35,446 nt of DNA from CAYNYF01 sp964401385 (GCA_964401385.1 CAYNYF010000045.1:1-35446); one strand, 5' to 3'; shown: positions 7,665 to 16,605, counted from the stretch's first letter. Notes: generated by a model not told the origin, from the sequence alone. Translations and numbers: made by a program.

Positions 7665-8084
7665 ATGGCCAAGGAATGCTGGACATTCGATCATCCGGCC
7701 GACCTGGGCCTGGAGGCCCGCGGCGACAGCTTGGCCGAGCTGTTTGAGGCGGTGGGCGAGGGCCTGGCCGATCAGATCTGCCCGCGAGAGGCCGTCCGGG
7801 GCGAACAGACGCGCCGCCTGGAGGCCGAAGCCGACGACCGGGAGTCGCTCCTGGTCGAGTTCCTGAGGGGCCTGCTGCGGCTGTTTGACCTGGAGCGGTT
7901 CCTGGTTAGCAGCGTTCGCGTGGAGCGGATCGACCCGACCTCGGCCGCGGCCACAGTCTCGGGCGAAACGTATGACCCCGCGCGCCACGAAATCGGCGCC
8001 GAGGTCAAGGCCGTCACGTATCACGAGCTGAAGGTAACTCAGGAAGGTGACGCCTGGACGGTCAGGGTCATAGTGGATGTTTGA
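7665..8084 (+). CDS. Archease, RtcB ligase activator
   Basis: A 139-residue archease. The N-terminal WTFDHPADLGLEARG matches the family DHTADIG motif whose Asp binds metal. The C-terminal segment EVKAVTYHELKV matches the KAVTYHDM motif, and the protein ends with RVIVDV, close to the usual C-terminal VIVDI. Archease accelerates guanylylation and turnover of RtcB. The rtcB gene starts 100 bases downstream on the same strand, which strongly supports the assignment. Length and motifs are complete; no defect is visible. Confidence 0.93.
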   Translation: MAKECWTFDHPADLGLEARGDSLAELFEAVGEGLADQICPREAVRGEQTRRLEAEADDRESLLVEFLRGLLRLFDLERFLVSSVRVERIDPTSAAATVSGETYDPARHEIGAEVKAVTYHELKVTQEGDAWTVRVIVDV

Positions 8085-8184
8085 GAACGCGGTGCGACAG
8101 AGACGCGCAGGCAATCCGGCATACCGAACGATTCTCAATACTCATTCTCCGCGCCTGTTTGCGGAAAGATGAGCGAGGCGGGCC

Positions 8185-9645
8185 ATGGCAAGGGAATCTC
8201 AACTCCGGCTGGAACGGCTGGACGAGTTCCGCTGGCGGATTCCGAAGGAATCGCGCAGCGACATGCGCGTGGACGGCATCATCTACGCCAGCGCCGAGCT
8301 GATGGAGCACATCCGCGGCGAGCGCGCGGCCGATCAGGTCGCCAACGTGGCCACGCTGCCGGGAATCGTCAGCGCTTCGCTGGCCATGCCCGACATCCAT
8401 TGGGGATACGGCTTCTGCATCGGCGGGGTGGCGGCGATGGACATCGAGGCCGGCGGGGTCGTCTCGCCCGGCGGCGTCGGCTACGACATCAACTGCGGCG
8501 TCCGCCTGCTGCGCAGCGACCTGACGGGCGAGCAGGTCCGCCCGAGAATGAAGGAGCTGGTCGATCAGTTGTTCCGCGACGTCCCCTGCGGCGTCGGGGT
8601 CGGCGGGCCCTTCCACTTCAGCGACAAGGAGTTGCGGAAAATCTGCCGGCGAGGGTCCAGGCACCTCGTGGAGGTTGGCCTGGCCGACGAGGCGGACGTG
8701 GAGGCCACCGAGGCGGGCGGATGCCTGGAAGGGGCGGATCCAGACGCCGTCTCGCCCACCGCCTACCGCCGCGGACAGGACCAGGTGGGCACGCTCGGGG
8801 CGGGCAATCACTTCGTCGAGGTCCAGGTCGTCGAGGAGGTGTACGACGAGCCCGCGGCCGAGGCGATGGGGCTTGCCCGGGGGATGGTCACCATCATGAT
8901 TCATTCCGGATCGCGCGGGTTCGGCTACCAGGTCTGCGACGACGCCATCAAGGCGCTGCGCGGGGCCCCCCGGGAATTCGGAATCGAGCTTCCGGACCGG
9001 CAGTTGGTCTGCGCCCCGGTCGAGAGCCGCCAGGGCCAGCGGTACCTCGGGGCGATGCGTGCGGCCGCCAACTACGCCTGGGCGAATCGCCAACTGCTGG
9101 CCCGCCTGACCCGCAAGGCGATCGCCCATCACCTCAAGGCGTCGGAGCAGTCGCTGGGTCTCCGCCAGGTCTACGACGTGGCCCATAACATCGCCAAGAT
9201 CGAGAGCTACCAGGTTCACGGCCGGACGCGCCGGCTGTGCGTGCATCGCAAGGGCGCCACCCGCGCCTTCGGGCCGGGGCAGCCGGAGCTGCCGGCACGA
9301 TACCGTGACATCGGCCAGCCCGTGCTGATCCCGGGCGACATGGGCACGGCCAGCTACGTGCTGGTGGGCACGCAGAAGGCCATGGACGAGAGCTTCGGCT
9401 CAACCTGCCACGGGGCCGGGCGCGTCCTCAGCCGCAAGGCGGCCATCCTGTCCGCCAGGGGCCGGCGGATCGACAAGGAGCTTGCCGATCAAGGCATCTT
9501 CGCCCGGGCCCGCGGGCGGACCGGATTGGCCGAGGAGCAGCCCGCCGCCTACAAGGACGTCCATCAGGTCGTCGAGACCGTTCACGCCGCCGGGCTGAGC
9601 CGGAAGGTCGCCCGCATGCGACCCCTGGGGGTCATCAAGGGCTGA
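8185..9645 (+). CDS. rtcB: RtcB RNA ligase (3'-phosphate/5'-hydroxyl joining)
   Basis: A 486-residue RtcB, close to the 481 of Pyrococcus RtcB. It joins RNA 2',3'-cyclic phosphate or 3'-phosphate ends to 5'-hydroxyl ends using GTP and manganese. Metal ligands line up with a 5-6 residue offset from the archaeal enzyme: Asp101 and Cys104 (GYDINCGVR), His209 (GTLGAGNHF), His240 (HSGSRG) and His334 (VAHNIAK). The GMP-accepting His is His409 in STCHGAGR, 78 residues from the end as in Pyrococcus. VHRKGATRAF supplies the guanosine-contacting loop. The protein ends with the typical MRPLGVIKG. It forms a two-gene unit with archease. Confidence 0.96.
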   Translation: MARESQLRLERLDEFRWRIPKESRSDMRVDGIIYASAELMEHIRGERAADQVANVATLPGIVSASLAMPDIHWGYGFCIGGVAAMDIEAGGVVSPGGVGYDINCGVRLLRSDLTGEQVRPRMKELVDQLFRDVPCGVGVGGPFHFSDKELRKICRRGSRHLVEVGLADEADVEATEAGGCLEGADPDAVSPTAYRRGQDQVGTLGAGNHFVEVQVVEEVYDEPAAEAMGLARGMVTIMIHSGSRGFGYQVCDDAIKALRGAPREFGIELPDRQLVCAPVESRQGQRYLGAMRAAANYAWANRQLLARLTRKAIAHHLKASEQSLGLRQVYDVAHNIAKIESYQVHGRTRRLCVHRKGATRAFGPGQPELPARYRDIGQPVLIPGDMGTASYVLVGTQKAMDESFGSTCHGAGRVLSRKAAILSARGRRIDKELADQGIFARARGRTGLAEEQPAAYKDVHQVVETVHAAGLSRKVARMRPLGVIKG

Positions 9646-9655
9646 GCAACGTCCT

Positions 9656-9683
9656 TTGCAGGAGCGGGCGGGGCGTCTATACT
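9656..9683 (+). promoter_or_regulatory. Putative promoter of the PpiD-like gene
   Basis: TTGCAG (9656-9661) and TATACT (9678-9683) are separated by 16 bases. It begins 11 bases after the rtcB stop, so the downstream gene has its own promoter and a leader of about 125 bases. Confidence 0.45.
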
Positions 9684-9696
9684 TTGGGGGTTGGGC

Positions 9697-9725
9697 GCGC
9701 CGCCTGACAGGTCGTCCGGCGGCGC
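9697..9725 (+). promoter_or_regulatory. GC-rich hairpin in the leader of the PpiD-like gene
   Basis: GCGCCGCC (9697-9704) and GGCGGCGC (9718-9725) form a perfect 8-base stem with a 13-base loop just downstream of the predicted transcription start. It could protect the 5' end of the mRNA or act as an rtcB terminator, although no T-tract follows. Confidence 0.35.
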
Positions 9726-9815
9726 AATCGGTGGCAACAGACGCGGACCGGATTTTCGGGCAGCCCACACGTGCCACTTGCTTGCCCGGTCCAGAGGCCG
9801 CGATATGGAGTCGTC

Positions 9816-12035
9816 ATGGCGCTGAGCTTCTTCCGTCGCCGTCAGAAACTCATGATCGGCCTGATGGTCCTGCTGATGTTGGTCTTTCTGCTGTCCAGCG
9901 CGCTACAGAACATCTTCGGCTCGAAGCGCCGCCGCGGGGGCCGGCGGATCAACGTCGAGGCGGAGGTCGACGCCCCCGCAGACCTGCGCGTGCTCGGGAA
10001 CCTGCTGGGAAACGGACAGTCCCCGCGGCGGGAGGCGCGGCTCTTCGTCGCCTTCATGGAGCGGAGCGATGATCCCGTCCTGCACTGGTCCTTGCTGGTG
10101 GACGAGGCCCACCGAATGGGCTTTCGCGTCACCGAGAAACAGGTGGACGATTTTCTGGCCGCCCTGGGCGCGGAGGGAAGAACATACGAGGAGCTGCTGG
10201 ACCGCCTGGCCGAGTCGGGATACACCGAGAAGATGCTCCGCTGGGCGATGGCGAACTACCTGCTGGTGAGGGAGGCGTTCAGCGCGTCCCTGCTGACCAC
10301 CGAGCCCTCCATGCCCGAGCTGCGCCACGCCTTCCGGGATATGAACGAGCGGATCCAACTGGCGATGGTGGTGCTCCCGGTCGAGGATTCTCTCAAGGAC
10401 ATCGAGAAGCCGCCGCTGGAGAAAGTGAAGCAGTGGTTCGACGACCACAAAGAGTTTTTCCGCGCCCACCCGGACAACCAGACCCGATACGGCTTCGGCT
10501 ACCGCCTTCCCGACCGCCTGGACGTGTCATACCTGTTCGTGGACATGGACCTCGTCGCCCAGGCCGTGGAGCCCACCGAGGAGCAGATGCTGGAATACTG
10601 GCGTCGCAACAGGGGCCGGATGACCAAGAAGGTGGAAGTGCCCGCCCCCGCGACCCAGCCGGCGAGCAGGCCGGCGGCGGCTCCGGCGACCGGCCCCAGC
10701 ACCGCTCCCGCCGGCGAGACCCCCACACAGCCTTCCGAGCCGCAGTACCGGGAGGTGCTCATCGAAAGGTACAGCGAGGCCAGAGATACGATCCGGGAGA
10801 TTCTCCGACCGGAAGTGGCCAAAGCAAAAATGACCGACCTGCTGAACAGGGCCGATGAGCTGATCGCCCTCCACGGCAAGGACGCGGACGCCTACGCCAA
10901 GGCGGCCGCCGCCATGCTCCGCCCGGTCGACGCGCTCCTCCGCAGGCCCGTCACGCGGCTGCCCGTCGGGACCAGGACGCTGGAGGTGGTCATCCGGGAC
11001 CTCCAGAGCGTTACCGGCGTCAACATCATCTATCCCTTCGGCCAGCACGGCGGGTGGACTCTGGACGGCAAGATCAAGGTCAAGGTCGACCCGGAATGGC
11101 GCAAAGACACGCTCGGCGAGGTCCTGGCCAAGATCAGCGCCGCCCATAAGTATCCCAAGCTCCAGTGGGTCACGTGCGAGGGCTTCGCCTCGGCGATCTT
11201 CCCGTCGTCCCCGGTCAAGCTGGTTCCGATTTCCGCCGGGCGGACCGGGATGGTCAGCTTCAACGAGCTCATGGAGGACGAGCTTCTCGGCATGGCCACC
11301 TTGACAAAGACCGTCACGGAGAGGCCCCAGACGCTGGTCTTGATCGCGCGCTCGACCAAGGAGTTCCAGGGCCCGGAGCCGCGGCGGGCCGCGCTGGTCG
11401 AGGTCGGCGGCGACTTCCGCCCGGCCCTTCACGTGACCGGCGGGCGCTCGGGCCGGCTGCTGTGGCGGCTAGTGGCCGCGGAGCGGGCACACACACCGAA
11501 GGAGCTGACTGACGAAATCCGCTCGCAGGTGGAAGAGGACCTCGAGATCGTCAACGCCATGGAAAAGGCCCTGGCCGCGGCCGAAGGCATGAAGGCCAAG
11601 CTGGACGCCGGCGAGGAGCTGGACAAGATCGCCAAGGCGGACAAGCATGAGGTCATCCGCACTGAGCTGTTCAGCCGGATAGCCCCCACGGTCATGCCTT
11701 GGACCAGGCAGATCGTAATAACCTATTCCGATGTCGAGGGCATCGGCCGAAGCAAGGAGTTCATCGACAAGGTCTTCGAGCTGGTTCCGGAAAACCCCGA
11801 GCCGCCGCACGCCGGCCGTCCGGTTGCGGTGGCGCCGCTGTATCGGCGGCGAAAGGTCGTGCTCGCCCAGCGAGTCGGCTACGAGCCCGCGGTGCGGTCC
11901 AAATTCGAGCAGCTCGGGCCCAGGCTGGCCCAGTACCTGATGTTGCAGCGCAACCGGCGCGAGCAAACCTGGTGGTTCGACGGCGAATCCATCACCCGAC
12001 GCCTCAGCTACGTCGAGCCCCGGCCGGAAGAGTGA
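9816..12035 (+). CDS. Membrane-anchored SurA/PpiD-like chaperone with STN-like insert
   Basis: A 739-residue protein. Residues 11-30 form one membrane anchor after a basic start (FFRRRQK), so most of it should face the periplasm. Residues about 70-180 are a SurA-N-type chaperone domain (DEAHRMGFRVTEKQVDDFL, then YTEKMLRWAMANYLL). Residues 235-270 match a PpiD-style segment (DVSYLFVDMD, EEQMLEYWRRNRGRM). A low-complexity Ala/Pro/Thr linker covers 276-308. Residues about 377-460 resemble an STN/secretin-N-like fold (LEVVIRDLQSVTGVNIIY, then KVKVDPEWRKDTLGEVLAKI). The C-terminus (560-620) resembles PpiD helices. No parvulin catalytic domain is recognisable. The ATG at 9816 precedes the anchor. 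Probably a folding factor for exported proteins, without isomerase activity. Confidence 0.6.
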   Translation: MALSFFRRRQKLMIGLMVLLMLVFLLSSALQNIFGSKRRRGGRRINVEAEVDAPADLRVLGNLLGNGQSPRREARLFVAFMERSDDPVLHWSLLVDEAHRMGFRVTEKQVDDFLAALGAEGRTYEELLDRLAESGYTEKMLRWAMANYLLVREAFSASLLTTEPSMPELRHAFRDMNERIQLAMVVLPVEDSLKDIEKPPLEKVKQWFDDHKEFFRAHPDNQTRYGFGYRLPDRLDVSYLFVDMDLVAQAVEPTEEQMLEYWRRNRGRMTKKVEVPAPATQPASRPAAAPATGPSTAPAGETPTQPSEPQYREVLIERYSEARDTIREILRPEVAKAKMTDLLNRADELIALHGKDADAYAKAAAAMLRPVDALLRRPVTRLPVGTRTLEVVIRDLQSVTGVNIIYPFGQHGGWTLDGKIKVKVDPEWRKDTLGEVLAKISAAHKYPKLQWVTCEGFASAIFPSSPVKLVPISAGRTGMVSFNELMEDELLGMATLTKTVTERPQTLVLIARSTKEFQGPEPRRAALVEVGGDFRPALHVTGGRSGRLLWRLVAAERAHTPKELTDEIRSQVEEDLEIVNAMEKALAAAEGMKAKLDAGEELDKIAKADKHEVIRTELFSRIAPTVMPWTRQIVITYSDVEGIGRSKEFIDKVFELVPENPEPPHAGRPVAVAPLYRRRKVVLAQRVGYEPAVRSKFEQLGPRLAQYLMLQRNRREQTWWFDGESITRRLSYVEPRPEE

Positions 12036-12075
12036 GCCTTCGCCGCCAATGCGGGCAAAGCGGCCTCGCGGGCGC

Positions 12076-12103
12076 TTGACAGTCGGCTGGACGCCGCTAA
12101 AGT
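12076..12103 (+). promoter_or_regulatory. Putative tRNA-Phe promoter
   Basis: A perfect -35 TTGACA (12076-12081) is followed by TAAAGT (12098-12103, 16-base spacing); the overlapping TATACG (12103-12108) is a better -10 word but would need a 21-base spacer. Either would start transcription about 60 bases before the tRNA. Confidence 0.5.
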
Positions 12104-12173
12104 ATACGCGTCGCGCGCGGCGGGACCGCTCCTCGGCGAAGCTTTGTGGAGGCGGGCACCTTGTCGGATGCGC

Positions 12174-12246
12174 GGGCAGGTAGCTCAGTTGGTAGAGCAC
12201 GTGGCTGAAAATCACGGTGTCGGCGGTTCGAATCCGCCCCTGCCCA
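12174..12246 (+). tRNA. tRNA-Phe (anticodon GAA)
   Basis: A complete 73-base cloverleaf. The acceptor stem GGGCAGG (12174-12180) pairs with CCTGCCC (12239-12245), discriminator A at 12246. The D-arm is GCTC...GAGC, the anticodon stem CGTGG/TCACG (closing G-U pair) holds the loop CTGAAAA with anticodon GAA, and the T-arm is GGCGG-TTCGAAT-CCGCC. The 3' CCA is not encoded and must be added enzymatically. The neighbouring DNA (12036-12173 and 12247-12360) contains only the promoter and a short AGAGAG/CTCTCT palindrome, with no other gene. Confidence 0.96.
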
Positions 12247-12360
12247 TTGATTCCCGTTGCCGACTTGTGAGAGAGACTCTCTGAGCTTCGCTCGCTCGGG
12301 GGAGCTGTCGGAATCGTCCGATCGGAATCCGTACGAGCAAGGCCGGGGTGTGGGTGAACC

Positions 12361-13764
12361 GTGTCGTGGCGCAACCTCATTTGGCTGTCCATCATTCTTT
12401 GCCTGGCGGGTCTGGCGCTGTATCTGTCCCGGCGCAAGCAGACGGTCGTCCTCCCGGGCGAGGCGGCCGTGAACGACCTGGCCGCAGTCGTCCAGGCGTA
12501 CAAGGTCATCCAGAAACACAGCTATTACCCCCTGCCGGCCGCCAAGGCCGGACGCGGGGGCATCGAGGGCATAGTCCGTCAAGTGGACCGATTCTCCAGC
12601 TACATCCCCCCCGAGCAGGTGGCATCGTTCCATCAGCGGGTGGAGCAAGGCGAGTTGAAGGAGACCGGCCTGCGGCTGGCGGTGGAGGCCGGACGGACGG
12701 CGATCGTCGGCCTGCTGCACGGCAGCCCCGCCAAGAACGAGTTCCTCGCCGGGCTGGAGGTGCTCGCTATCGACGACGTTGCCACGGACGATCTGTCGCT
12801 CCAGCAGGCACGCGAGATGGTGGCCACGCCCGCCGGCGGCAAGGTTTCCCTGCGCCTGGTCGGCGCCGACGGACTGCCGTTCGTGAAGGAAGTCAAATCG
12901 ATCACCTTCAACGCCGAGACCGTCACCGGCATCGTCCGCGACGAATCCGGCAAGTGGGTGCACGCCCTGGACGACGCCGGGCGGTTCTACTACCTCCGCA
13001 TCGGCGAGTTCGTCAGGGACAAGACCCCCGCCAGACTCCACGAGGCTTACTGCCAGTTGGACGACCCGGAGGGATTGGTGCTGGACCTGCGCGACAATCC
13101 CGGCGGGGGGATTCGCCCCGCCGCTGAAGTGGCCGACCGGTTCCTCACCGCCGGTCTGATCGTCCGCACCGTTCGGCGGCACGGCAAGCCGGACGTCAGG
13201 CAAGCCCACGCCGCGGGGACGTATCCGACGCTGCCGCTGGTGGTGCTGATCGACGGCGGCACCGCCTCCGGCGCGGAGATCGTCGCCGGCGCCCTCCAGG
13301 TCCACGGCCGGGCGGTGCTTCTTGGACGACCCAGCTTGGGAAAATGGTGGTTGCAGGAGTCCCGCTCGGTGGGGCCCGGATTGGGCGAAATCTACCTGAC
13401 CGTGGCCGAGTGCTTCCTGGCCGAGCCGGAGCCGGCGGGCCCATCGCCCCAGACCGCAAGCAGCGCCCCTCCGGCCAAACGACGCGACCGGCCGGGCCTT
13501 CTGCCGGACGTGCCGGTCGAGATTTCCCCCGCCGCCCGCGAGCAACTGCAAGAGCTGCGGCTGCGAGCGCTGGTGGCCGCCCCGCGGAAAGAGCGGCCTG
13601 GCGCCGTCCGGCCGGCGGGCGGGCCCGCCCGAGCCGCTGAGCTGAAGCGTTCCATCCTCAAGCTCGACGCGCAGCTCGCCCGCGCCCTGGAGCTGCTGCG
13701 GGCAAAACGCGTTCCCGTGGCCCGGCAGCCCGGCAGCCGCAAGAGGAGCCTGCCAGCACAATGA
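12361..13764 (+). CDS. S41-family C-terminal processing protease
   Basis: A 467-residue exported protease. Residues 6-22 form a signal anchor. A PDZ-like segment lies at about 100-180 (GLLHGSPAKNEFLAGLEVLAIDDV). The catalytic domain holds the nucleophile Ser303 in IDGGTASGAEI and Lys328 in PSLGKWW, 25 residues apart exactly as in the Ser/Lys dyad of E. coli Prc/Tsp. LVLDLRDNPGGG (239-250) is the usual substrate-strand motif. The normal GKGTVQ loop is replaced by GKWWLQE, which may alter specificity. The tail is rich in Pro, Arg and Ala. The start is GTG. The stop overlaps the tsaD start by 4 bases (ATGA), implying coupled translation. Confidence 0.87.
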   Translation: MSWRNLIWLSIILCLAGLALYLSRRKQTVVLPGEAAVNDLAAVVQAYKVIQKHSYYPLPAAKAGRGGIEGIVRQVDRFSSYIPPEQVASFHQRVEQGELKETGLRLAVEAGRTAIVGLLHGSPAKNEFLAGLEVLAIDDVATDDLSLQQAREMVATPAGGKVSLRLVGADGLPFVKEVKSITFNAETVTGIVRDESGKWVHALDDAGRFYYLRIGEFVRDKTPARLHEAYCQLDDPEGLVLDLRDNPGGGIRPAAEVADRFLTAGLIVRTVRRHGKPDVRQAHAAGTYPTLPLVVLIDGGTASGAEIVAGALQVHGRAVLLGRPSLGKWWLQESRSVGPGLGEIYLTVAECFLAEPEPAGPSPQTASSAPPAKRRDRPGLLPDVPVEISPAAREQLQELRLRALVAAPRKERPGAVRPAGGPARAAELKRSILKLDAQLARALELLRAKRVPVARQPGSRKRSLPAQ

Positions 13765-14828
13765 CCGCCGGTCAAGCAGACCTGCCCGAAGGGACGACCA
13801 TCGTCGGCATCGAGTCCACCTGCGACGAGACCGGCTGCGCGGTCGTGGTCGACGGGCGGCGGGTCCTTTCCAGCGTGGTCGCCTCGCAGATCGAGCTGCA
13901 CGCCCGCTTCGGCGGGGTGGTTCCCGAAATCGCCAGCCGGGCGCACCTGGAGGCGATCAACACCGTCATCGGGCGGGCCCTCCGCGAGGCCGGCATTGAC
14001 CCCGCCGGCGTCGCCGCCGTGGCCGTGTGCAATCGGCCGGGACTGATCGGCTCCCTGCTGGTGGGGCTGATGGCCGCCAAGACGCTGGCGTGGGTGTGGG
14101 AGGTGCCGCTGATCGGCGTCGATCACGTCCACGCCCACGCCTACTCGCCGGCCCTGGACGACGAGCCGATCGCATACCCGGCCGTGGCCCTGGTCGCCTC
14201 CGGCGGGCATACCTCCCTGTATCACTGCCGCTCGCCGGTCGACATCGAGCTGCTGGGCGCGACCGCCGACGACGCCGCCGGCGAGGCCTTCGACAAGGTG
14301 GCCGCCATCCTCAAGCTCGGCTTCCCCGGCGGCCCGGCGGTCGACCGCGCCGCCCGCAAAGGCAACCCCGACGCCGTGAAGTTCCCGCGGGCGCTGCTGA
14401 AGGGCCAGTCGCTGGACTTCTCCTTCAGCGGGCTCAAGACCGCGGTGCTGTATCACGTCAACGGCGTGCCCGGCGCGATCCGCCAGGGCGTGCACAAGGG
14501 CGTGGCAGAACTGTCCGCCCAGGACGTCGCCGACGTCGCCGCCAGCTTCCAGGCGGCTTTGGTGGACACGCTGCAGATCAAGCTCCGCCGGGCGGCCAAG
14601 GCCACCGGGGCCAAGACGCTCGTTCTCGGCGGCGGCGTCGCCGCCAACTCCGCGCTGCGAAAGGCCGTCGAGAAGCTCGCGGCAAAGCTCGGCGCCTCGC
14701 TCCGCCTGCCGGCCATGGAGTACTGCGTGGACAACGCCGCGATGACGGCCGGCCTGGGCTATCACCTCCTCGCCGCCGGCAAGACCGACAACCTGGAACT
14801 CGCCGCCACCGCCACCGTGCGGAGGTAG
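13761..14828 (+). CDS. tsaD: tRNA N6-adenosine threonylcarbamoyltransferase TsaD
   Basis: A 355-residue ASKHA-fold protein that completes t6A at position 37 of ANN-decoding tRNAs. Visible signatures are GIESTCDETGCAVV (16-29), PEIASRAHLEAI (55-66), the metal-binding HxxxH at His122 and His126 within DHVHAHAYSP, VASGGHTSLY, GEAFDKVAAILKLG, LGGGVAANSALR and the C-terminal CVDNAAMTA. Length and motif order are normal. The ATG lies within the stop codon of the S41 protease gene. The partner genes tsaB, tsaC and tsaE are not in this window. Confidence 0.96.
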   Translation: MTAGQADLPEGTTIVGIESTCDETGCAVVVDGRRVLSSVVASQIELHARFGGVVPEIASRAHLEAINTVIGRALREAGIDPAGVAAVAVCNRPGLIGSLLVGLMAAKTLAWVWEVPLIGVDHVHAHAYSPALDDEPIAYPAVALVASGGHTSLYHCRSPVDIELLGATADDAAGEAFDKVAAILKLGFPGGPAVDRAARKGNPDAVKFPRALLKGQSLDFSFSGLKTAVLYHVNGVPGAIRQGVHKGVAELSAQDVADVAASFQAALVDTLQIKLRRAAKATGAKTLVLGGGVAANSALRKAVEKLAAKLGASLRLPAMEYCVDNAAMTAGLGYHLLAAGKTDNLELAATATVRR

Positions 14829-14845
14829 ACCACAACAGACCCGCC

Positions 14846-15652
14846 CTACGCAGCGTCTTCCCCGTGCAGCCAGCGCAGGCCGCCGGGCCATCCCCGCCCG
14901 GCCATTTCGAGGATCGAGCGGTAGTAATCGTTGATGGGGCTGACCGCGTAGCCGTAGCTCGCCCGGTCGCAGAGGGAGTAGTTGGAGATGGCCGCGGCTC
15001 GGAAAGTGCCGGGGGTGGCGTACGGCGTCGAATCATCCCGCCAGTGCCGCCCGACCAGGTCCGGGCGATTCATCAGCTCCCACGTCGTCACCGGCCGGGC
15101 ATCCGCATGTCGATAGATGACGTTCGTGGTCGGGTCGGCGGCCCCCCAGACGTCGGAGCGATACACCTCGACGATGACGTGCCCCCAATACGCCCGCTCC
15201 GTGTCGGCCAGCATCACCAGCCGCGCCGGCAGACCGGCCACCTGACACATTGCGCAGGCAACCCGGGCCAGTTCGTTGCAGAAGTCCGTCCCGCGGGCGA
15301 TCAGCTCCTCTTCCGTGCCGCCGAAGCGAATCTTATCCAGGTCGTGAGTGCCTCTGGCCGCGACGCCCGCGCAGAACCCGCAAATGCCCTCTATTCTTTC
15401 CTCTTCGCCGCCGCGGTCGGCGCCCGCCTGCTCGAGGTGGTCTTCCAGCTTCGGCCGCGAGGCGGGCTGATATCGCGCCTCCGGCGGAGTGAACTCCTGG
15501 TACAGGTGCGCCGCGGTATCGCGGCACAGGCGAACCATCCGCTCCACGAGCACGCGGTCCACCGAGCCGGGGGCGTGGGCGTCGTTTTCCAGCATGATCC
15601 GGTACGCCCGCCCGAACTGGGCGGTGCCCTGGTATTGAGAGAGATCAATCAT
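14846..15652 (-). CDS. Transglutaminase-like domain protein
   Basis: A 268-residue protein with a transglutaminase-like catalytic triad: Cys125 in RGTDFCNELARVACAMC, followed by the usual AGLPARLVML; His158 in YWGHVIVEVY; Asp173 in GAADPT. No signal peptide is seen, so it should be cytoplasmic. Several extra cysteines (91, 94, 133, 136) surround the active site; Cys91 and Cys94 form CGFC. Bacterial members are usually cysteine proteases or of unknown function. The ATG at 15652 is favoured over an open but basic/proline extension to 15715. It follows the Gfo/Idh gene on the same strand by 80 bases and converges with tsaD. The substrate is unknown. Confidence 0.75.
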   Translation of the reverse strand: MIDLSQYQGTAQFGRAYRIMLENDAHAPGSVDRVLVERMVRLCRDTAAHLYQEFTPPEARYQPASRPKLEDHLEQAGADRGGEEERIEGICGFCAGVAARGTHDLDKIRFGGTEEELIARGTDFCNELARVACAMCQVAGLPARLVMLADTERAYWGHVIVEVYRSDVWGAADPTTNVIYRHADARPVTTWELMNRPDLVGRHWRDDSTPYATPGTFRAAAISNYSLCDRASYGYAVSPINDYYRSILEMAGRGWPGGLRWLHGEDAA

Positions 15653-15732
15653 CGCCTGTCGCCGCCCGGCACGATCCGTCCCCGGCGCCCCCGCGCCCCC
15701 AAGGCGCGCCGGCAATTCCTAATGCGCGCTGC

Positions 15733-16605
15733 TCAGACCTTCGCCACGGGCGTGAGCTTGCCCGTCTTAGCGGATTTCTCCATCGCCTCCAGGACGGCGA
15801 TGGGAGCGAGGAAGCGCTTGTGCGGCAGCGGCTCCTTGCCGGTCTTGAACATTTTGCAGAAGCGGCGGATGCCGGCCAAGTAGGGGTTGGGGTCGGAGGC
15901 CAGCTTGGCCGAGACGCACCCGGCGTCGGTGGCGGCCGAGATCTGAAAGCCCGTGCTGCCGTTCCTCAGGCAGTGAATGCTCGCCACAAGCCCGCCGCGG
16001 AAGAACATCGACGCCACCGCGCTGCCCCCGCGCCGGGCGCGATCCACCGCCACGGCGACCACGTCGATGCCGAAGGCCTCCAGCAGCATGTCCACCTGGT
16101 GGATGCCGTAAAAGAATATGCCGCCATACTTTGAGTCCAGGTCGCAGGGCCCGAAGGTGGACGCGGCGCGGACCTCGCCGGCCTTTTTCACGGCCGAGAC
16201 GGCCTGGGCGAAGGAGCGGCTCAACGGCACGGTGCTGAAGGAGGTCACCGGCACGCCCGCCCGCCGGGCGCGGGCGAGGAACCTCTTGCCCGCCGCCAGG
16301 CGATAGCAGAACGGCTTGTCGATGAACATCGGCAGCCTGGCCTTCAGGAACGGCTCGGCCGCCGGCAGGTGATATCTGGCGTGGCGATGATCGACGATGA
16401 CGGCGTCGACGTCGCCGATCATGTCGGCCGGGCGCTTGACGATGCGGGGTATCCGCCCCGCCTTCGCCGTGTCCGTGGCGAACCTCGCCGTCTCGCCCCA
16501 GATCGCCACCACGCGACAGCCGGGCATCTTCCCGGCGACGTTCAGCGTCCTGGCGATCGCGGCACTGTGGCTGTTCTCCGCTCCGACAATCCCAATTCGG
16601 ATCAT
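15733..16605 (-). CDS. Gfo/Idh/MocA-family oxidoreductase, short form
   Basis: A 290-residue family member, shorter than the typical 330-400. The Rossmann segment is IRIGIVGAENSHSAAIA (2-18), unusual in replacing the GxGxxG pattern with GAENSH. Asp96-Lys97-Pro98 is the cofactor motif (FIDKPF) and GIHQVDML (His169, Asp172) the catalytic region. GGAAAGGTGG precedes the ATG. It lies 60 bases downstream of the sulfatase-like gene and may work on a carbohydrate or cyclitol processed with it. The altered glycine motif could change dinucleotide binding, so activity should not be assumed. Confidence 0.8.
   Translation of the reverse strand: MIRIGIVGAENSHSAAIARTLNVAGKMPGCRVVAIWGETARFATDTAKAGRIPRIVKRPADMIGDVDAVIVDHRHARYHLPAAEPFLKARLPMFIDKPFCYRLAAGKRFLARARRAGVPVTSFSTVPLSRSFAQAVSAVKKAGEVRAASTFGPCDLDSKYGGIFFYGIHQVDMLLEAFGIDVVAVAVDRARRGGSAVASMFFRGGLVASIHCLRNGSTGFQISAATDAGCVSAKLASDPNPYLAGIRRFCKMFKTGKEPLPHKRFLAPIAVLEAMEKSAKTGKLTPVAKV

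Noticed and set aside
9771..9815. Earlier start codon for the PpiD-like protein
   Set aside because: The added 15 residues would place a polar stretch before the basic-then-hydrophobic anchor; the ATG at 9816 gives a standard signal anchor.
14027..15883. A 618-codon open frame overlapping tsaD and the transglutaminase-like gene
   Set aside because: It reads tsaD out of frame and the next gene in antisense; the product is low complexity.
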